Source of the DNA: Opitutia bacterium
Lineage (GTDB): Bacteria > Verrucomicrobiota > Verrucomicrobiia > Opitutales > Opitutaceae
DNA: 62,156 nt
Direction of reading: 5' to 3'
Assembly: GCA_947453695.1 (NCBI GenBank)
Contig: CANGHW010000020.1
Location: 1 to 62,156 of the forward strand
Shown: positions 17,624 through 26,796 of the stretch, in pieces
Position numbering within the stretch: the first letter of the stretch is position 1
How the letters are laid out: the number at the start of each line of letters is the position of its first letter
Made by a program: the position numbers and the translations under genes
The notes under the pieces: generated by a model
The model's database searches: none
What the model saw: only the letters and a program-made list of their open reading frames with translations
Told to the model about the DNA's origin: nothing

Positions 17624-20600
17624 GTGACGCCGGATGTGACGCCCACCCCGCCCGCTATCGCCGACTACGCGCTCCTGCGCCTGATCGGCCGCGGCAGCTA
17701 CGGCGACGTCTGGCTTGCGCAAGGCGTGACCGGCGTGCACCGCGCCGTGAAAATCGTCTGGCGCGCGCGCTTCACCGACGCCCAGCCCTACGAGCGCGAA
17801 TTCAAGGGCCTGCGGGAGTTCGCCCGCGTCTCGCTCGAAGAATCGCGCCAGCTCGCGCTGCTGCACGTCGGCCGCGGCGAAGACTTCTTCTACTATGTCA
17901 TGGAGCTGGCGGACGACGCCGCCACCGGCCGCGAGGTCGAACCCGCGCGCTACGTCCCGCACACGCTGCGCGAAACCCTCGCGCGCCGCGGTCGCCTCCC
18001 CGCGTCCGAAGTCCTTGCCCTCGCGATCGACCTCGCCCGCGCGCTAGCCGGCCTGCACACGCGCGGACTCGTGCACCGCGACATCAAGCCTTCGAACGTC
18101 ATCTTCGTCGGCGGCGTGCCCAAGCTCGCCGACATCGGCTTGGTTGCCACCGCGAGCGCCGAACTGACCTTCGTCGGCACCGAAGGCTACGTGCCCCCCG
18201 AGGGCCCCGGCGCACCCTCGGCCGACGTATTTTCCCTCGGCAAACTCCTCTACGAACTCTCGACCGGCCTCGATCGAAAAGACTACCCTCGCCTCCCCGC
18301 TGACTTTCACACCTTCACCGATCGCAAAGCACTCCTCGAACTAAACGAAGTCCTGATCCGCGCCTGCGAGCCCGTCGCCACCCGCCGCCACACCGACGCG
18401 TCCGTGCTGCTCGAAGAGTTGCTCCTCCTCCAAGCCGGCAAATCTGTCCGCCGCCTGCGCGCCGCCGAGCGCCACCTCGGCCGCGCACTGCGCGTCGCCG
18501 CCGCCCTCGCTGTGATCGCCGCCGTGGCGGGCACGGGCGCGTGGATCGCGCAGCGCCGGGCGGCCGAGGAAATGAGGCTGAGGGAAAAAGCTGAAACCGA
18601 ACGCGACACGATCGCCCGCAAGAGCGTTTATTCCGCCACACTGGCACGCGCTCAACGGGCGCTAGAAACTGAAGAGTCCGGACTCGCGCGGCGCTTACTA
18701 CAGACACTCATCCCCAAACAGGGCGATTCGGATCTGCGTAATTTTGAATGGCGTGTGATGTGGCGCGAGGCCCAGGGCGATCCCGCGCTCGTGGCACATG
18801 CCGGCGAAATCATCAAACGGATCGCACTCTCCCCTGACGAGCGACTCGTCGCGGGGCAGGTGGGAGATGGACGCACCGTGATCTGGGACGCCGCCACTCT
18901 AAAAGAGCTGCGAACCATTCCGGGGACGCGCCTTATCGGCGGGTTCTCCGCCGACGGCCAATGGCTTGTGGGCACCAATCGGTCGCAGGCTTTGCAGCGG
19001 TGGCGCCTCGCCACGGGAGAGGCCGACGATCGCGCTGCCCCTGGATTTAACTTCCCTGCCATGCCACTAGAGGGAAATCGCGTCCTCGGATTGATCAACG
19101 ATCAGAGCGCCCGCGCGGTGGGAATCCGCGTGTGGAATTTTTCGCTGGGTCGCGAAGAAGACTCCCTGCCAATCGCTGTGCCCGACCCAGGCAATTGGCA
19201 GTTCATGCCCTATCCCGCCGCGACTGTCGACGGCACACGCTGCGCTATCGCAATTCGCAATCCCCGCGCACTGGAGGCCGGTTGGCGGTTGCAGGTCTAC
19301 GACGTCGCCGCGCGGCGCCTTCTGCACGAACCGACTCCCGCCGTGCGCACGACCGCCCTCGGGCTTTCGACCGATGGACAAAAACTGGCCGTCGCGGCGG
19401 CCGATGCGGGCACCGTCCAACTCCACGATCTTTCGCGAAACGCCATGCGCTGGGAACACCCCGCCCGCATGACCTTTATCCAGACGCTCCGCTTCTCCCG
19501 CGATGGCACGCGCCTCTTGGTCGGCGGGGAAGGATCGGTCCTGCGCATGCTGGATGCAAACGACGGACAGCAGCTCGCCGAGTTTCGTGGTCACGACGTG
19601 GGCGTGGCCGATGTTTGCTGGGGGCAAGACGGGCGCACGTTCTTCTCGGCAGACACCGGCGGCAATCTCCGGCGCTGGGATGCCCGCCCGCCTACGTCAC
19701 GCAGCGCGACGTTGCGCACGGGCTATTGGACCGAGAAGTGGATCGATATGAACCAGACTCGTTCGGTTTGCGTTTCGGCCGACGGACAGTGGTTTGCGGC
19801 CCCCGAAACGAAGAACATTCTGCGCCTGACCCACGTTTCCGGCGAGAGCTCCGAACGCCGCATCGAAGGCAGCTTTCCACTCGGTTTCACCGCGGACAAT
19901 ACCCGACTGAGCGTGCTAACCATGGAGGGAATCCTGAAGGAATTTAATCTCGGGCAAGAGGGCAAAGTCGTCCGAGAAACACCGCTACTGACACCGGCCG
20001 ACGCTCCGCTGAATTTCGCCGCACTCTCTGCTGACCGTGAGACACTGGTCGCGAGCGCGCAGTCGGGAAAACTGTGGACCTGGCATTTCCCAGGTGGAAA
20101 ACTGATCGTGGAAACCGATTTGAAGCGGGCATCCGTCTGGTCGGCGCTATCGCCTTCCGGGAAATTGGTCGCACTGGCCGCGCGCGACAATGTGGTGCGC
20201 GTTCTGGCTACAGCGACCGGCGTAGCCGTGGGTGAGTCAGCCGGCGGTGGCTCGCGCCGCGGAATTTTTAGCGGAGCATTCTCTCCCGACGAGCGGCAGC
20301 TCGCCGTGTGCACGGAGAACGGACTCGTTGAAATCCGTGCACTGCCCTCATTCGAAATCACCCAGCAGCTACGCACGGACAGCACGACACTCTACAGCCT
20401 GCAGTTTTCACCCGACGGCACTCGACTCTATTGCGGAGGCTCGAACGGGACCGTCCAAGTTTATGCCACCGACGACTGGCGGCTGATCGTTACTCTCCGC
20501 AGTCCGCCCTCCGCCCAATACCGCGATACGACGGTGCTCACGATGGGCATCAATGCGCGCGGCACTGCCCTACTAGGCTACCGCGCAGATGGCACGATTC

Positions 20601-20629
20601 GCATTTGGAATTCGCCCACCGCCGACTGA
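17624..20629 (+). CDS. Membrane Ser/Thr protein kinase with C-terminal WD40 repeats
   Basis: 1001 residues from GTG 17624. The PknB-type kinase domain (about 12-270) has the glycine loop LIGRGSYGDVWLA, Lys in AVKIVW, catalytic HRDIKPSN, and LADIGLV where most kinases have DFG (D is kept, F is I). PPEGPG replaces the usual APE. One membrane helix lies near 288-306 (AALAVIAAVAGTGAWIA). A short coiled-coil follows, then about 600 residues of degenerate WD40 blades (for example LSPDERLVAGQVGDGRTVIWD and the final GYRADGTIRIWNSP), probably periplasmic. It likely senses a signal through the propeller and phosphorylates the ECF sigma factor encoded upstream. The VioB-like pair follows after 16 bp, so all four genes may be one transcript. 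Confidence 0.92.
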   Translation: MTPDVTPTPPAIADYALLRLIGRGSYGDVWLAQGVTGVHRAVKIVWRARFTDAQPYEREFKGLREFARVSLEESRQLALLHVGRGEDFFYYVMELADDAATGREVEPARYVPHTLRETLARRGRLPASEVLALAIDLARALAGLHTRGLVHRDIKPSNVIFVGGVPKLADIGLVATASAELTFVGTEGYVPPEGPGAPSADVFSLGKLLYELSTGLDRKDYPRLPADFHTFTDRKALLELNEVLIRACEPVATRRHTDASVLLEELLLLQAGKSVRRLRAAERHLGRALRVAAALAVIAAVAGTGAWIAQRRAAEEMRLREKAETERDTIARKSVYSATLARAQRALETEESGLARRLLQTLIPKQGDSDLRNFEWRVMWREAQGDPALVAHAGEIIKRIALSPDERLVAGQVGDGRTVIWDAATLKELRTIPGTRLIGGFSADGQWLVGTNRSQALQRWRLATGEADDRAAPGFNFPAMPLEGNRVLGLINDQSARAVGIRVWNFSLGREEDSLPIAVPDPGNWQFMPYPAATVDGTRCAIAIRNPRALEAGWRLQVYDVAARRLLHEPTPAVRTTALGLSTDGQKLAVAAADAGTVQLHDLSRNAMRWEHPARMTFIQTLRFSRDGTRLLVGGEGSVLRMLDANDGQQLAEFRGHDVGVADVCWGQDGRTFFSADTGGNLRRWDARPPTSRSATLRTGYWTEKWIDMNQTRSVCVSADGQWFAAPETKNILRLTHVSGESSERRIEGSFPLGFTADNTRLSVLTMEGILKEFNLGQEGKVVRETPLLTPADAPLNFAALSADRETLVASAQSGKLWTWHFPGGKLIVETDLKRASVWSALSPSGKLVALAARDNVVRVLATATGVAVGESAGGGSRRGIFSGAFSPDERQLAVCTENGLVEIRALPSFEITQQLRTDSTTLYSLQFSPDGTRLYCGGSNGTVQVYATDDWRLIVTLRSPPSAQYRDTTVLTMGINARGTALLGYRADGTIRIWNSPTAD

Positions 20630-20645
20630 ACCCGCCCCTTCCACC

Positions 20646-22454
20646 ATGAGTTATCTCTCACCACTACGCCTGCATTTCGCGGGGCGCTTCCTCGCCAACG
20701 TCCCGACCGCAAACAACTACGTGCCGTTCATCAATCCCGCTCTTTCTGAGCCGCCCAAGCGTAGCTGGAATCCCAACGGCGACTGCACGTGGCGATTGCT
20801 GCGCTGCGCGGTAACAACCGCCATCATCGATGACCGGGAACTGCCGCCGGCAAGTGACTCAGTTCTTTCCTGCTTGGTCGCCGATTCGGATCGTCAGGCT
20901 CCCGCCAAAATCACGGATTTGGACGCTTTGCTTCCGCACTCGACGTCCATCTACGGCCTTGAGCTGCGGATCTGCTCCCCCGACGGCGTCAATCTCCTCC
21001 GCGGCAGATGCGCTACTGTCACGTGGCAAGATCCGTTCATCTTCCGCACTCCTATCAGCGGCAACGACGGCGTCACCGGCGCCGCGTTTCAAACAGTGAT
21101 CACCGAGCTTGATTGGTCGCCCGATCTCTCCTCGCCGTTTCTTCTTCGACTAAAAGAAGTCAGCACCTCCGGTCGGCTCTCACTGAAGTTCAACGTCGAT
21201 GGCTATGACGCAGACCAGAAATCGGACAACTTCACCACCGGACGAATCGTCGGAACGATCGGTCCAGCCGACGCGGCTGAACCGAGCCATTTCATTTTGG
21301 GCCGGCATCTTTTGAGTGCCGGCTCCGGCCGGATCAATCACGCTGCGGCCGTCGTGGATACCCACGCGGGAAAAATCCGGGTCGATTTGGGCAACTCTCT
21401 GGCTACCGAAAAGCTGGCCGGTCCATTTAAGCACTATGGCCGTCTGACCCTGCGGTGCCGAACGGCAGCAGGGAGCAAAGAGCGGCGGGAGATAGGAGAA
21501 TTTCCCGATCCTTCGAGACCGCGGTGGTATGAAACCACCGCAGGGATTGTCGCTTTTCCGCTCACCCACCTCACCGCGGGTGAACTGATGGCAATTCGCG
21601 AAAGTCCCCTTGAACTCTGGCAAGAGCACCCCGAGGAACAGGATCCCATCGCTCTCTCCGAACCGGATGATGGCTACTACACCCGAGCAGACGTTGTCGT
21701 TTTTCGCATAGCGCCGGAAAAGGAAAAACCCGTCACAGTCGACGCGACACTCTACGCCACCCGTTTCGGAAGTCCGTGTGCGGTCAATCTCGTAGCGGAG
21801 CGCTTCGAGGCGGGAATCGCTGCTTTTGAAGAGTTGGATTTTCGCGGAGGGCTCCCACGCGAGGCGCTCGCCATACGACCCACAGCCACCGACGAAACCG
21901 GCAAAGGCACGGCGCACCTTACGGCCACCGATCCCAAGCACCCGCGCAGCTTCCTCGATGGGCAGGTTTACTGCATCCGCTACCGTGTGGAGGGCGCGCA
22001 GGAAGATCGGCAAGCGTTCTGGGACGTCGTCCAAGTGAGAGTGTGGGACTTGCCCGCCACCACCGAGCCAACGTGGGAAGAGTCCGTCTTGCCCGTCTTC
22101 AAGTATTACGCGCGACTATTTCCGGTGATGGCGAACTTCCTCGACCTCACCGCCCAAAGCGACGTCGAGACTCATCGAGACATGCTTCTACATGCGCTCC
22201 AACTGCCGATCGAGAATCCAAATCACATGCCAGCAACCCGGGATCTATCGCCCGCCAAGTGCGACCGTATCGTCCAGTGGCTGAAGTCCCTGCCCACCAG
22301 CAGCGGTCACGTCATCAAAAAAACCAACCCGCGCCCCGTCGAAAATTTCCCCGGGAAGAATCTTTCGCTGCCACAAGAAGTAGGACCAGGGAAGGCGGAT
22401 GCGCTGCGCGCGATACTTGCACGCAGCCAAAAACCAAAAACGGATGAAATCTAA
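20646..22454 (+). CDS. VioB-like protein, N-terminal half (iminophenyl-pyruvate dimer synthase family)
   Basis: 602 residues from ATG 20646. The opening LSPLRLHFAGRFLANVPTANN matches in pattern the start of VioB (P-R-I-H-F-R-G...N-x-P-T-A-N), the enzyme that couples two tryptophan-derived imines in violacein and related pathways. Later segments (for example GRIVGTIGPADAAEPSHFILGRH, PVFKYYARLFPVMANFLDLT) fit the non-ferritin part of that family. No signal peptide. In VioB and RebD one chain of about 1000 residues carries this region and a ferritin-like domain; here the ferritin-like part is the next gene, overlapping by 11 bp. The family call rests on the N-terminal motif and gene pairing; the substrate is unknown. 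Confidence 0.7.
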   Translation: MSYLSPLRLHFAGRFLANVPTANNYVPFINPALSEPPKRSWNPNGDCTWRLLRCAVTTAIIDDRELPPASDSVLSCLVADSDRQAPAKITDLDALLPHSTSIYGLELRICSPDGVNLLRGRCATVTWQDPFIFRTPISGNDGVTGAAFQTVITELDWSPDLSSPFLLRLKEVSTSGRLSLKFNVDGYDADQKSDNFTTGRIVGTIGPADAAEPSHFILGRHLLSAGSGRINHAAAVVDTHAGKIRVDLGNSLATEKLAGPFKHYGRLTLRCRTAAGSKERREIGEFPDPSRPRWYETTAGIVAFPLTHLTAGELMAIRESPLELWQEHPEEQDPIALSEPDDGYYTRADVVVFRIAPEKEKPVTVDATLYATRFGSPCAVNLVAERFEAGIAAFEELDFRGGLPREALAIRPTATDETGKGTAHLTATDPKHPRSFLDGQVYCIRYRVEGAQEDRQAFWDVVQVRVWDLPATTEPTWEESVLPVFKYYARLFPVMANFLDLTAQSDVETHRDMLLHALQLPIENPNHMPATRDLSPAKCDRIVQWLKSLPTSSGHVIKKTNPRPVENFPGKNLSLPQEVGPGKADALRAILARSQKPKTDEI

Positions 22455-23505
22455 ACCCATGCTCCTCTTCGACTCCACCATCGTGCCGCGGAAACCCGAC
22501 CTGCTGCAGTTGCGGGCCGCGGCCAAGGTGGCTGTAGCGTTCGAACACGCTATCATTCCACTCTACCTTTATTCGCTCTATTCCCTCGATCCAAAGCGAA
22601 ACGGCGACATCGCCGCTCTGATCCAGTCGGTCGTGCGGGACGAGATGCTGCACATGCTGCTCGCGTGCAATCTGCTCAACGCGCTGGGCGGCACACCCGA
22701 TGTGGAGTCGCCCAGCTTTGTCCCCCGCTATCCCTGCGCGCTTCCCGGCACGCTGCCCCAAGGCATGACCGTCAGCCTCGCCCCATTCTCTCTCAAGCAG
22801 GTCGAATCGGTATTCATGGTCATCGAGGCACCCGATAAGCCTCTGAAGTTTCCCAAAAACTTCGCCCTCCATTCACCCGCCACCAAGGTCAACACCGTCG
22901 GCGAATTCTATGGCGCAATTCGCACTCAAATTGAGGAGAGCAAAGTAAACCTGATCGTTGGCGACCCCGACCGTCAGGTCACTGATCATCGCATGCCCGA
23001 GTTGCAGCCCATTATCGACGTCGCCAGCGCCTGCGCCGCCATTAATATCATCGTCGAACAAGGCGAAGGCACGCTCACCAAGCCCACCGGACCGGAAGGC
23101 GGCTACGCGCACTACTACAAGTTCAGGGAAATCGCGGAAGGGAAACGGCTCGTTCCCAACCTCGCCGCGAACCGGAACACTCGGCCCAGTCGCCAACACG
23201 GCTATGTCGGGGCACCTATCCGTTTCGACACCAGAGGCGTATGGAAGGTGCCGAGGAATCCCAAAATCACCGACTACCCGTCGGGCAGCAAATCGCGACG
23301 GGCCTGTCAGATATTTAACTACACCTACACGGCGCTCCTGCGCACCTTGCACTCGACGGTGAACGGCCATCCGAAGGAAATTAACGCTGGTCTCGGCCTG
23401 ATGTTTTCCCTGCGTCAACAAGCGCTAGAGATGATGAGCGGCACATCAACCGACGGCATTCCTACAGGTCCATCGTTCGAATATCAGCCTGTAATGCCTA
23501 GCTGA
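22444..23505 (+). CDS. Ferritin-like domain protein, C-terminal half of split VioB-like enzyme
   Basis: 353 residues from ATG 22444 (ATG 22459 is an alternative). The start overlaps the end of the preceding gene by 11 bp, implying translational coupling. The ferritin-like four-helix part has VAFEHAIIPLYLYSLYSL, with metal-ligand Glu about 34, and then VVRDEMLHMLLACNLLNALGG, an E-x-x-H ligand pair, matching the Ferritin-like domain described from VioB. The C-terminal third includes GGYAHYYKFREIAEGKRLVP and a closing helix FSLRQQALEMMS. Together with the upstream gene it should form a two-subunit version of a VioB-type enzyme. No VioA, VioE or other tryptophan-dimer genes are nearby. Confidence 0.8.
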   Translation: MKSKPMLLFDSTIVPRKPDLLQLRAAAKVAVAFEHAIIPLYLYSLYSLDPKRNGDIAALIQSVVRDEMLHMLLACNLLNALGGTPDVESPSFVPRYPCALPGTLPQGMTVSLAPFSLKQVESVFMVIEAPDKPLKFPKNFALHSPATKVNTVGEFYGAIRTQIEESKVNLIVGDPDRQVTDHRMPELQPIIDVASACAAINIIVEQGEGTLTKPTGPEGGYAHYYKFREIAEGKRLVPNLAANRNTRPSRQHGYVGAPIRFDTRGVWKVPRNPKITDYPSGSKSRRACQIFNYTYTALLRTLHSTVNGHPKEINAGLGLMFSLRQQALEMMSGTSTDGIPTGPSFEYQPVMPS

Positions 23506-23515
23506 TCCCCCACCC

Positions 23516-23541
23516 GGATGGCACCCGTTTGGGCGCCATCC
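23516..23541 (+). terminator. Hairpin after the VioB-like pair (weak terminator)
   Basis: GGATGGC (23516-23522) pairs with GCCATCC (23535-23541), and inner CCC/GGG adds to the stem. It starts 11 bp after the stop codon and lies between convergent genes. There is no U-run, so it may only protect the 3' end. Confidence 0.45.
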
Positions 23542-23550
23542 GCGAATGCG

Positions 23551-23778
23551 TTACCGGTCAAACTTGGCCAGCTTGGGAGCAAGCTTCTTGGCGACTTGCT
23601 CTTTGGCCTTACTCTTCGCCTTCGCGATATCTGCAATAAGCTTCGCGTTGTCGCGGATCGTAAGCAGCTCGATTTCTGCATCTGCAATTTTGCCGCTCTT
23701 AAGTGCCGTTAAGGCTGCGGCACGTGCTCCAGTGATCGAGTCGGCACTGCGTTGAATGGCGTTCCAGTATTGTCCCAT
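23551..23778 (-). CDS. Small helical hypothetical protein
   Basis: 75 residues (MGQYWNAIQRSADSITGARA...), rich in Ala and Lys, with a coiled-coil-like amphipathic pattern (KLIADIAKAKSKAKEQVAKKL). A clear Shine-Dalgarno (AAAAAAGG) sits six bases before ATG 23778, unusual for this window and in favour of real translation. It lies downstream of the ATP-grasp gene on the same strand with a 205-bp gap that shows no gene. Function unknown. Confidence 0.6.
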   Translation of the reverse strand: MGQYWNAIQRSADSITGARAAALTALKSGKIADAEIELLTIRDNAKLIADIAKAKSKAKEQVAKKLAPKLAKFDR

Positions 23779-23983
23779 ATATTGCCTTTTTTGTTTGGTT
23801 TAACTCCACCGTCGCCAGACGCGACAGGATCACATGCGTATACGCGCAACCGTAGTCGAATCTTTCACTTTTTTGATGATGCGTGAGTGTCCCGTTTCTT
23901 GCGGATCGCTCAATCCAAGACATCCCGCAGCGGGGGAGAGATCAGTTAGCATTCCCATTAAGAGCGGAGCGTAAAGGCTTTTG

Positions 23984-24958
23984 TCACTCGGTGAAAAAGA
24001 CCGCCGCGTCATAGCGCAACATGGTCACGCCTTCCGCCCAAGTGTCATTCGCCGAGGACTTCAGCCCAGCCGTTTCCTCCAGCAACCAGCGCGCAAAATT
24101 CGCGCCAGATTGGTGAGTGAGCGGATATCCGCCGCCAAAGCGCGCGTTCAGTTCGAGCACCGCAGCCTTGCCCTCTTCATTGATGATGGCCTGGAAACTG
24201 ATCGGACCGCGCGCGCCCCTTAAGGTCTCGCCCAGGCGTTGCGCCAGTCTGTGAAGGATAGGGACGCGCTCCGTTCGCCCTTTCCACACCTCCCCGGTCC
24301 TGACCTCCATTCGCAAATGCGGCACCGCGCAACGCCATCGCCCTCTGCGATCAAAGAACATGTTCACCGTGTATTCGCGGCCCTGCCATAATTCCTGCAC
24401 GACATAGTCCCTCCCCGCGATCTGTCGCAGTGTGTCCGGCCAGCGGGGACGAAGAATGCCCACCGACGATGATCCCGCCACCGGCTTGGCTATCACCGGC
24501 CAGTCCAAACGATCGGGATCCGCCAAAAAATCGCTCAAAGTCGTGGTATGCGGGATCGTAATTCCGGCTGCAGCCAGCCACTCGGCACCGCGTAGCTTGT
24601 CTCGCTCCAACTGCACCACCGCGCGGCTTGAGACCACGACGCGAGTGCCCACGGCCCGAAATGCTGCCACCGACTCACTTAGCGGCACCAGATCCCCTCC
24701 GACAATAGGGACAAGTAGCGAAACTCCTTCGCTCCGACAGATCTTGATCAACGCCTTGATCTTAGCGGGACTCGTTGATGACGGGACGCGGAAAAATTTG
24801 TCCGCGACCCGACATCCCGCACTCGCCTCCGGCTCCTCCTCCGTAGCAAGCACGCGCAGGCTCAATCCCAACACTTGGGCAGCGGAACGAAAGCACTCTA
24901 CCAACTCAGCTCGTGGCCCAACGCTGCAAAACAAAACCGTGAGGTCACGCTTCGCCAT
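23984..24958 (-). CDS. ATP-grasp domain protein (CarB/PylC-like ligase)
   Basis: 324 residues from ATG 24958. A pre-ATP-grasp Rossmann-like domain (about 1-110: LTVLFCSVGPRAELVECF) precedes the ATP-grasp fold: DWPVIAKPVAGSSSVGI (ATP-binding lysine and glycine loop), DYVVQELWQGREYTVNMFF, and the metal-binding ELNARFGGGYPLT. Family members ligate carboxylates to amines or act in carbamoyl-phosphate-like chemistry; the substrate cannot be read from the sequence. The neighbour downstream is a small protein, and the upstream gene (25018-25971) is an MBL-fold enzyme on the same strand 59 bp away. Confidence 0.85.
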   Translation of the reverse strand: MAKRDLTVLFCSVGPRAELVECFRSAAQVLGLSLRVLATEEEPEASAGCRVADKFFRVPSSTSPAKIKALIKICRSEGVSLLVPIVGGDLVPLSESVAAFRAVGTRVVVSSRAVVQLERDKLRGAEWLAAAGITIPHTTTLSDFLADPDRLDWPVIAKPVAGSSSVGILRPRWPDTLRQIAGRDYVVQELWQGREYTVNMFFDRRGRWRCAVPHLRMEVRTGEVWKGRTERVPILHRLAQRLGETLRGARGPISFQAIINEEGKAAVLELNARFGGGYPLTHQSGANFARWLLEETAGLKSSANDTWAEGVTMLRYDAAVFFTE

Positions 24959-25017
24959 ATGCAGACCAAGACGTTCGAATGTTTTGCACGACCCAGCAGA
25001 GCGTTGGGAACCGGTGC

Positions 25018-25971
25018 TCAGCTCTTCTTGTCCGTCAGCTCATCATAGGCCGTGCCCAGATTACCGCTCAGGCGGTTGGGCAGGGGTGAATGGAAATCAT
25101 CGAAGCCCGGGAGATTTTCGAGCGCCATGATCTTCTCCTTCGGCACGCCGGCTGCGATTTGCTTTTGGGTGTAGTCGAGCAGGCCGCTCAGGTAGTCGCG
25201 GAAGACGAGCAAGTCTCCGCGCTTGCCCACCGGGCCAAATTTCGTGCTGCCGTGGCCGAAGATGTAGATCGCGTCGGCCGGATAAGTCTTCGCCGCTTCC
25301 TCGAGGACCTTGATCCAGCCCTTGAAGCGCCCGCCGCTAACGCGATCGATCACGGGGTAAAGGCGGTTGAACATCAGGTCGCCCATATGGACCACGTTGG
25401 CCTTTTCGAAGAGCACGATCACGTCGCCACTCGTGTGCGCCACGCCATGGTATTGCGCCACGACGACCTCGCCACCGATCTCGCGGCGCCAGACTTCGGG
25501 AAACGTCGCATCGGCATAGACCTGCTTGTCGACGGTGTTGGCCTTCTCCGCGGCCGCGAACTGGAGCTTGGGCACGTTGGCGTGGGCAACGATGGTCTTG
25601 GCGATCGGCTTCAATACCGGATTCCCTCCGGTGTGGTCGCCATGATGGTGGGTGTTGATCACGACGTCGAACGAGCGGCCGGTGCGGCCGGGCACGCCCA
25701 TCGCAAACGTCGCCGCCGTGTCGGGAAACTGCGTGTCCACCGCCACGAGCGCATCCTTGTTCGAGAGCCAGCCAATACTGCCGCCGCGGCCCGTAAAGAT
25801 GCCGACATCGCGACGCAGGGGTTTGAATTCCGTGACGGTCGGCGCGGGGGCCGCCTTGGTGGCGGCGGCTGGCGCCGCCGAAGCGGGGGCCTGGGCGGAC
25901 AATGAGGAGCGGACCAAGAGGCCCGCGGAGGCTACCAACGAAGAACGAACGAGAAAATCGCGGCGGTTCAT
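25018..25971 (-). CDS. Secreted MBL-fold metallohydrolase
   Basis: 317 residues. Tat-type N-terminus MNRRDFLVRSSLVASAGLL, then an Ala/Pro linker to about 45. The metallo-beta-lactamase fold shows the zinc motif NTHHHGDHTGGN, a second His in YHGVAHTSGDVIV, and FGHGSTKFGP. Export to the periplasm or beyond is likely. Substrate unknown; many relatives are generic hydrolases rather than antibiotic resistance enzymes. Divergent from the ECF sigma gene at 26085. Confidence 0.9.
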   Translation of the reverse strand: MNRRDFLVRSSLVASAGLLVRSSLSAQAPASAAPAAATKAAPAPTVTEFKPLRRDVGIFTGRGGSIGWLSNKDALVAVDTQFPDTAATFAMGVPGRTGRSFDVVINTHHHGDHTGGNPVLKPIAKTIVAHANVPKLQFAAAEKANTVDKQVYADATFPEVWRREIGGEVVVAQYHGVAHTSGDVIVLFEKANVVHMGDLMFNRLYPVIDRVSGGRFKGWIKVLEEAAKTYPADAIYIFGHGSTKFGPVGKRGDLLVFRDYLSGLLDYTQKQIAAGVPKEKIMALENLPGFDDFHSPLPNRLSGNLGTAYDELTDKKS

Positions 25972-26084
25972 TACCCCCGTTCAAGCAGGGACGGTGCCTT
26001 TTGAACATCTCGAAAAAGAATCTGTAACCTTTACGCCGCAGCGCGGTTCTCTCCGGCACCAACCTGCCATGTCCCGCCACTGCT

Positions 26085-26732
26085 GTGATTGCCGCCCTTC
26101 CAGAAATCCGTGTTCATTCTTCGCCATCCGTGGTTGAAGACCCTGACTCTGCCCCCGTGGACACCGCCACCGAACAACGCTCCGACCACGTCCTGATGCT
26201 CGCCGTCCGCGATGGCGAACTGGACGCGCTCGGGGAACTCTTCGAACGCCACCACGGCCCGCTCTTCGGCTTTCTCGTTAAACTCACCGGTCAGCGCTCG
26301 GCGGCCGAGGACATCGCACAGACCGTCTTCCAGCGGATGCTCAAATACCGCCACACCTACCGCGACGACGGCAGTTTCAGCGCCTGGATGTATCACCTCG
26401 CCCGTCGCTGCGCCGCTGACCACTTCCGCAAGACCAACGCCGCGCCCCACGCCACTGATCCCGCCGATCTCCAGGAACACGCCGACGAGCGCCCCCACGC
26501 CGGCGACCATGCCACCGCCCGCGACGACCACGCCCTCCTCCACACCGCCCTCGCCCGCCTCGACCGCGACGATCGCGAAGTCCTTCTTCTCTCCCGCTTC
26601 CAGGAACTCTCCTTCGCCGAGATCGCCGGCATCCTCGAATGCTCCGTCGGCGCCGCCAAAGTCCGCGCTCATCGCGCACTGGGCGAACTCCGCAATATCT
26701 ACGTCCGCCTCCAACAACAGCGCTCCGCCTAA
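26085..26732 (+). CDS. RNA polymerase ECF sigma factor
   Basis: 215 residues from GTG 26085; a GTG at 26130 is an alternative start, since residues 1-30 are not part of the fold. Region 2: LMLAVRDGELDALGELFERH, then AEDIAQTVFQRMLKYRHTY and FSAWMYHLARRCAADHFRK. Region 4: LDRDDREVLLLSRFQELSF, then FAEIAGILECSVGAAKVRAHRAL with canonical helix-turn-helix. The next gene, 64 bp downstream, encodes its likely zinc-binding anti-sigma factor. Confidence 0.92.
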   Translation: MIAALPEIRVHSSPSVVEDPDSAPVDTATEQRSDHVLMLAVRDGELDALGELFERHHGPLFGFLVKLTGQRSAAEDIAQTVFQRMLKYRHTYRDDGSFSAWMYHLARRCAADHFRKTNAAPHATDPADLQEHADERPHAGDHATARDDHALLHTALARLDRDDREVLLLSRFQELSFAEIAGILECSVGAAKVRAHRALGELRNIYVRLQQQRSA

Positions 26733-26796
26733 ACCCCGCGCCACCGACCGCTCCGCCCTGCTGCCCTAGCTCGCTCCCCGTCTCTCTCCTGCCGTC

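Noticed and set aside
23551..24958. Graspetide-type RiPP cluster
   Set aside because: The ATP-grasp protein is of the CarB/PylC type, not the RimK-like ligase type, and the small protein lacks repeated Thr/Asp/Glu core motifs.
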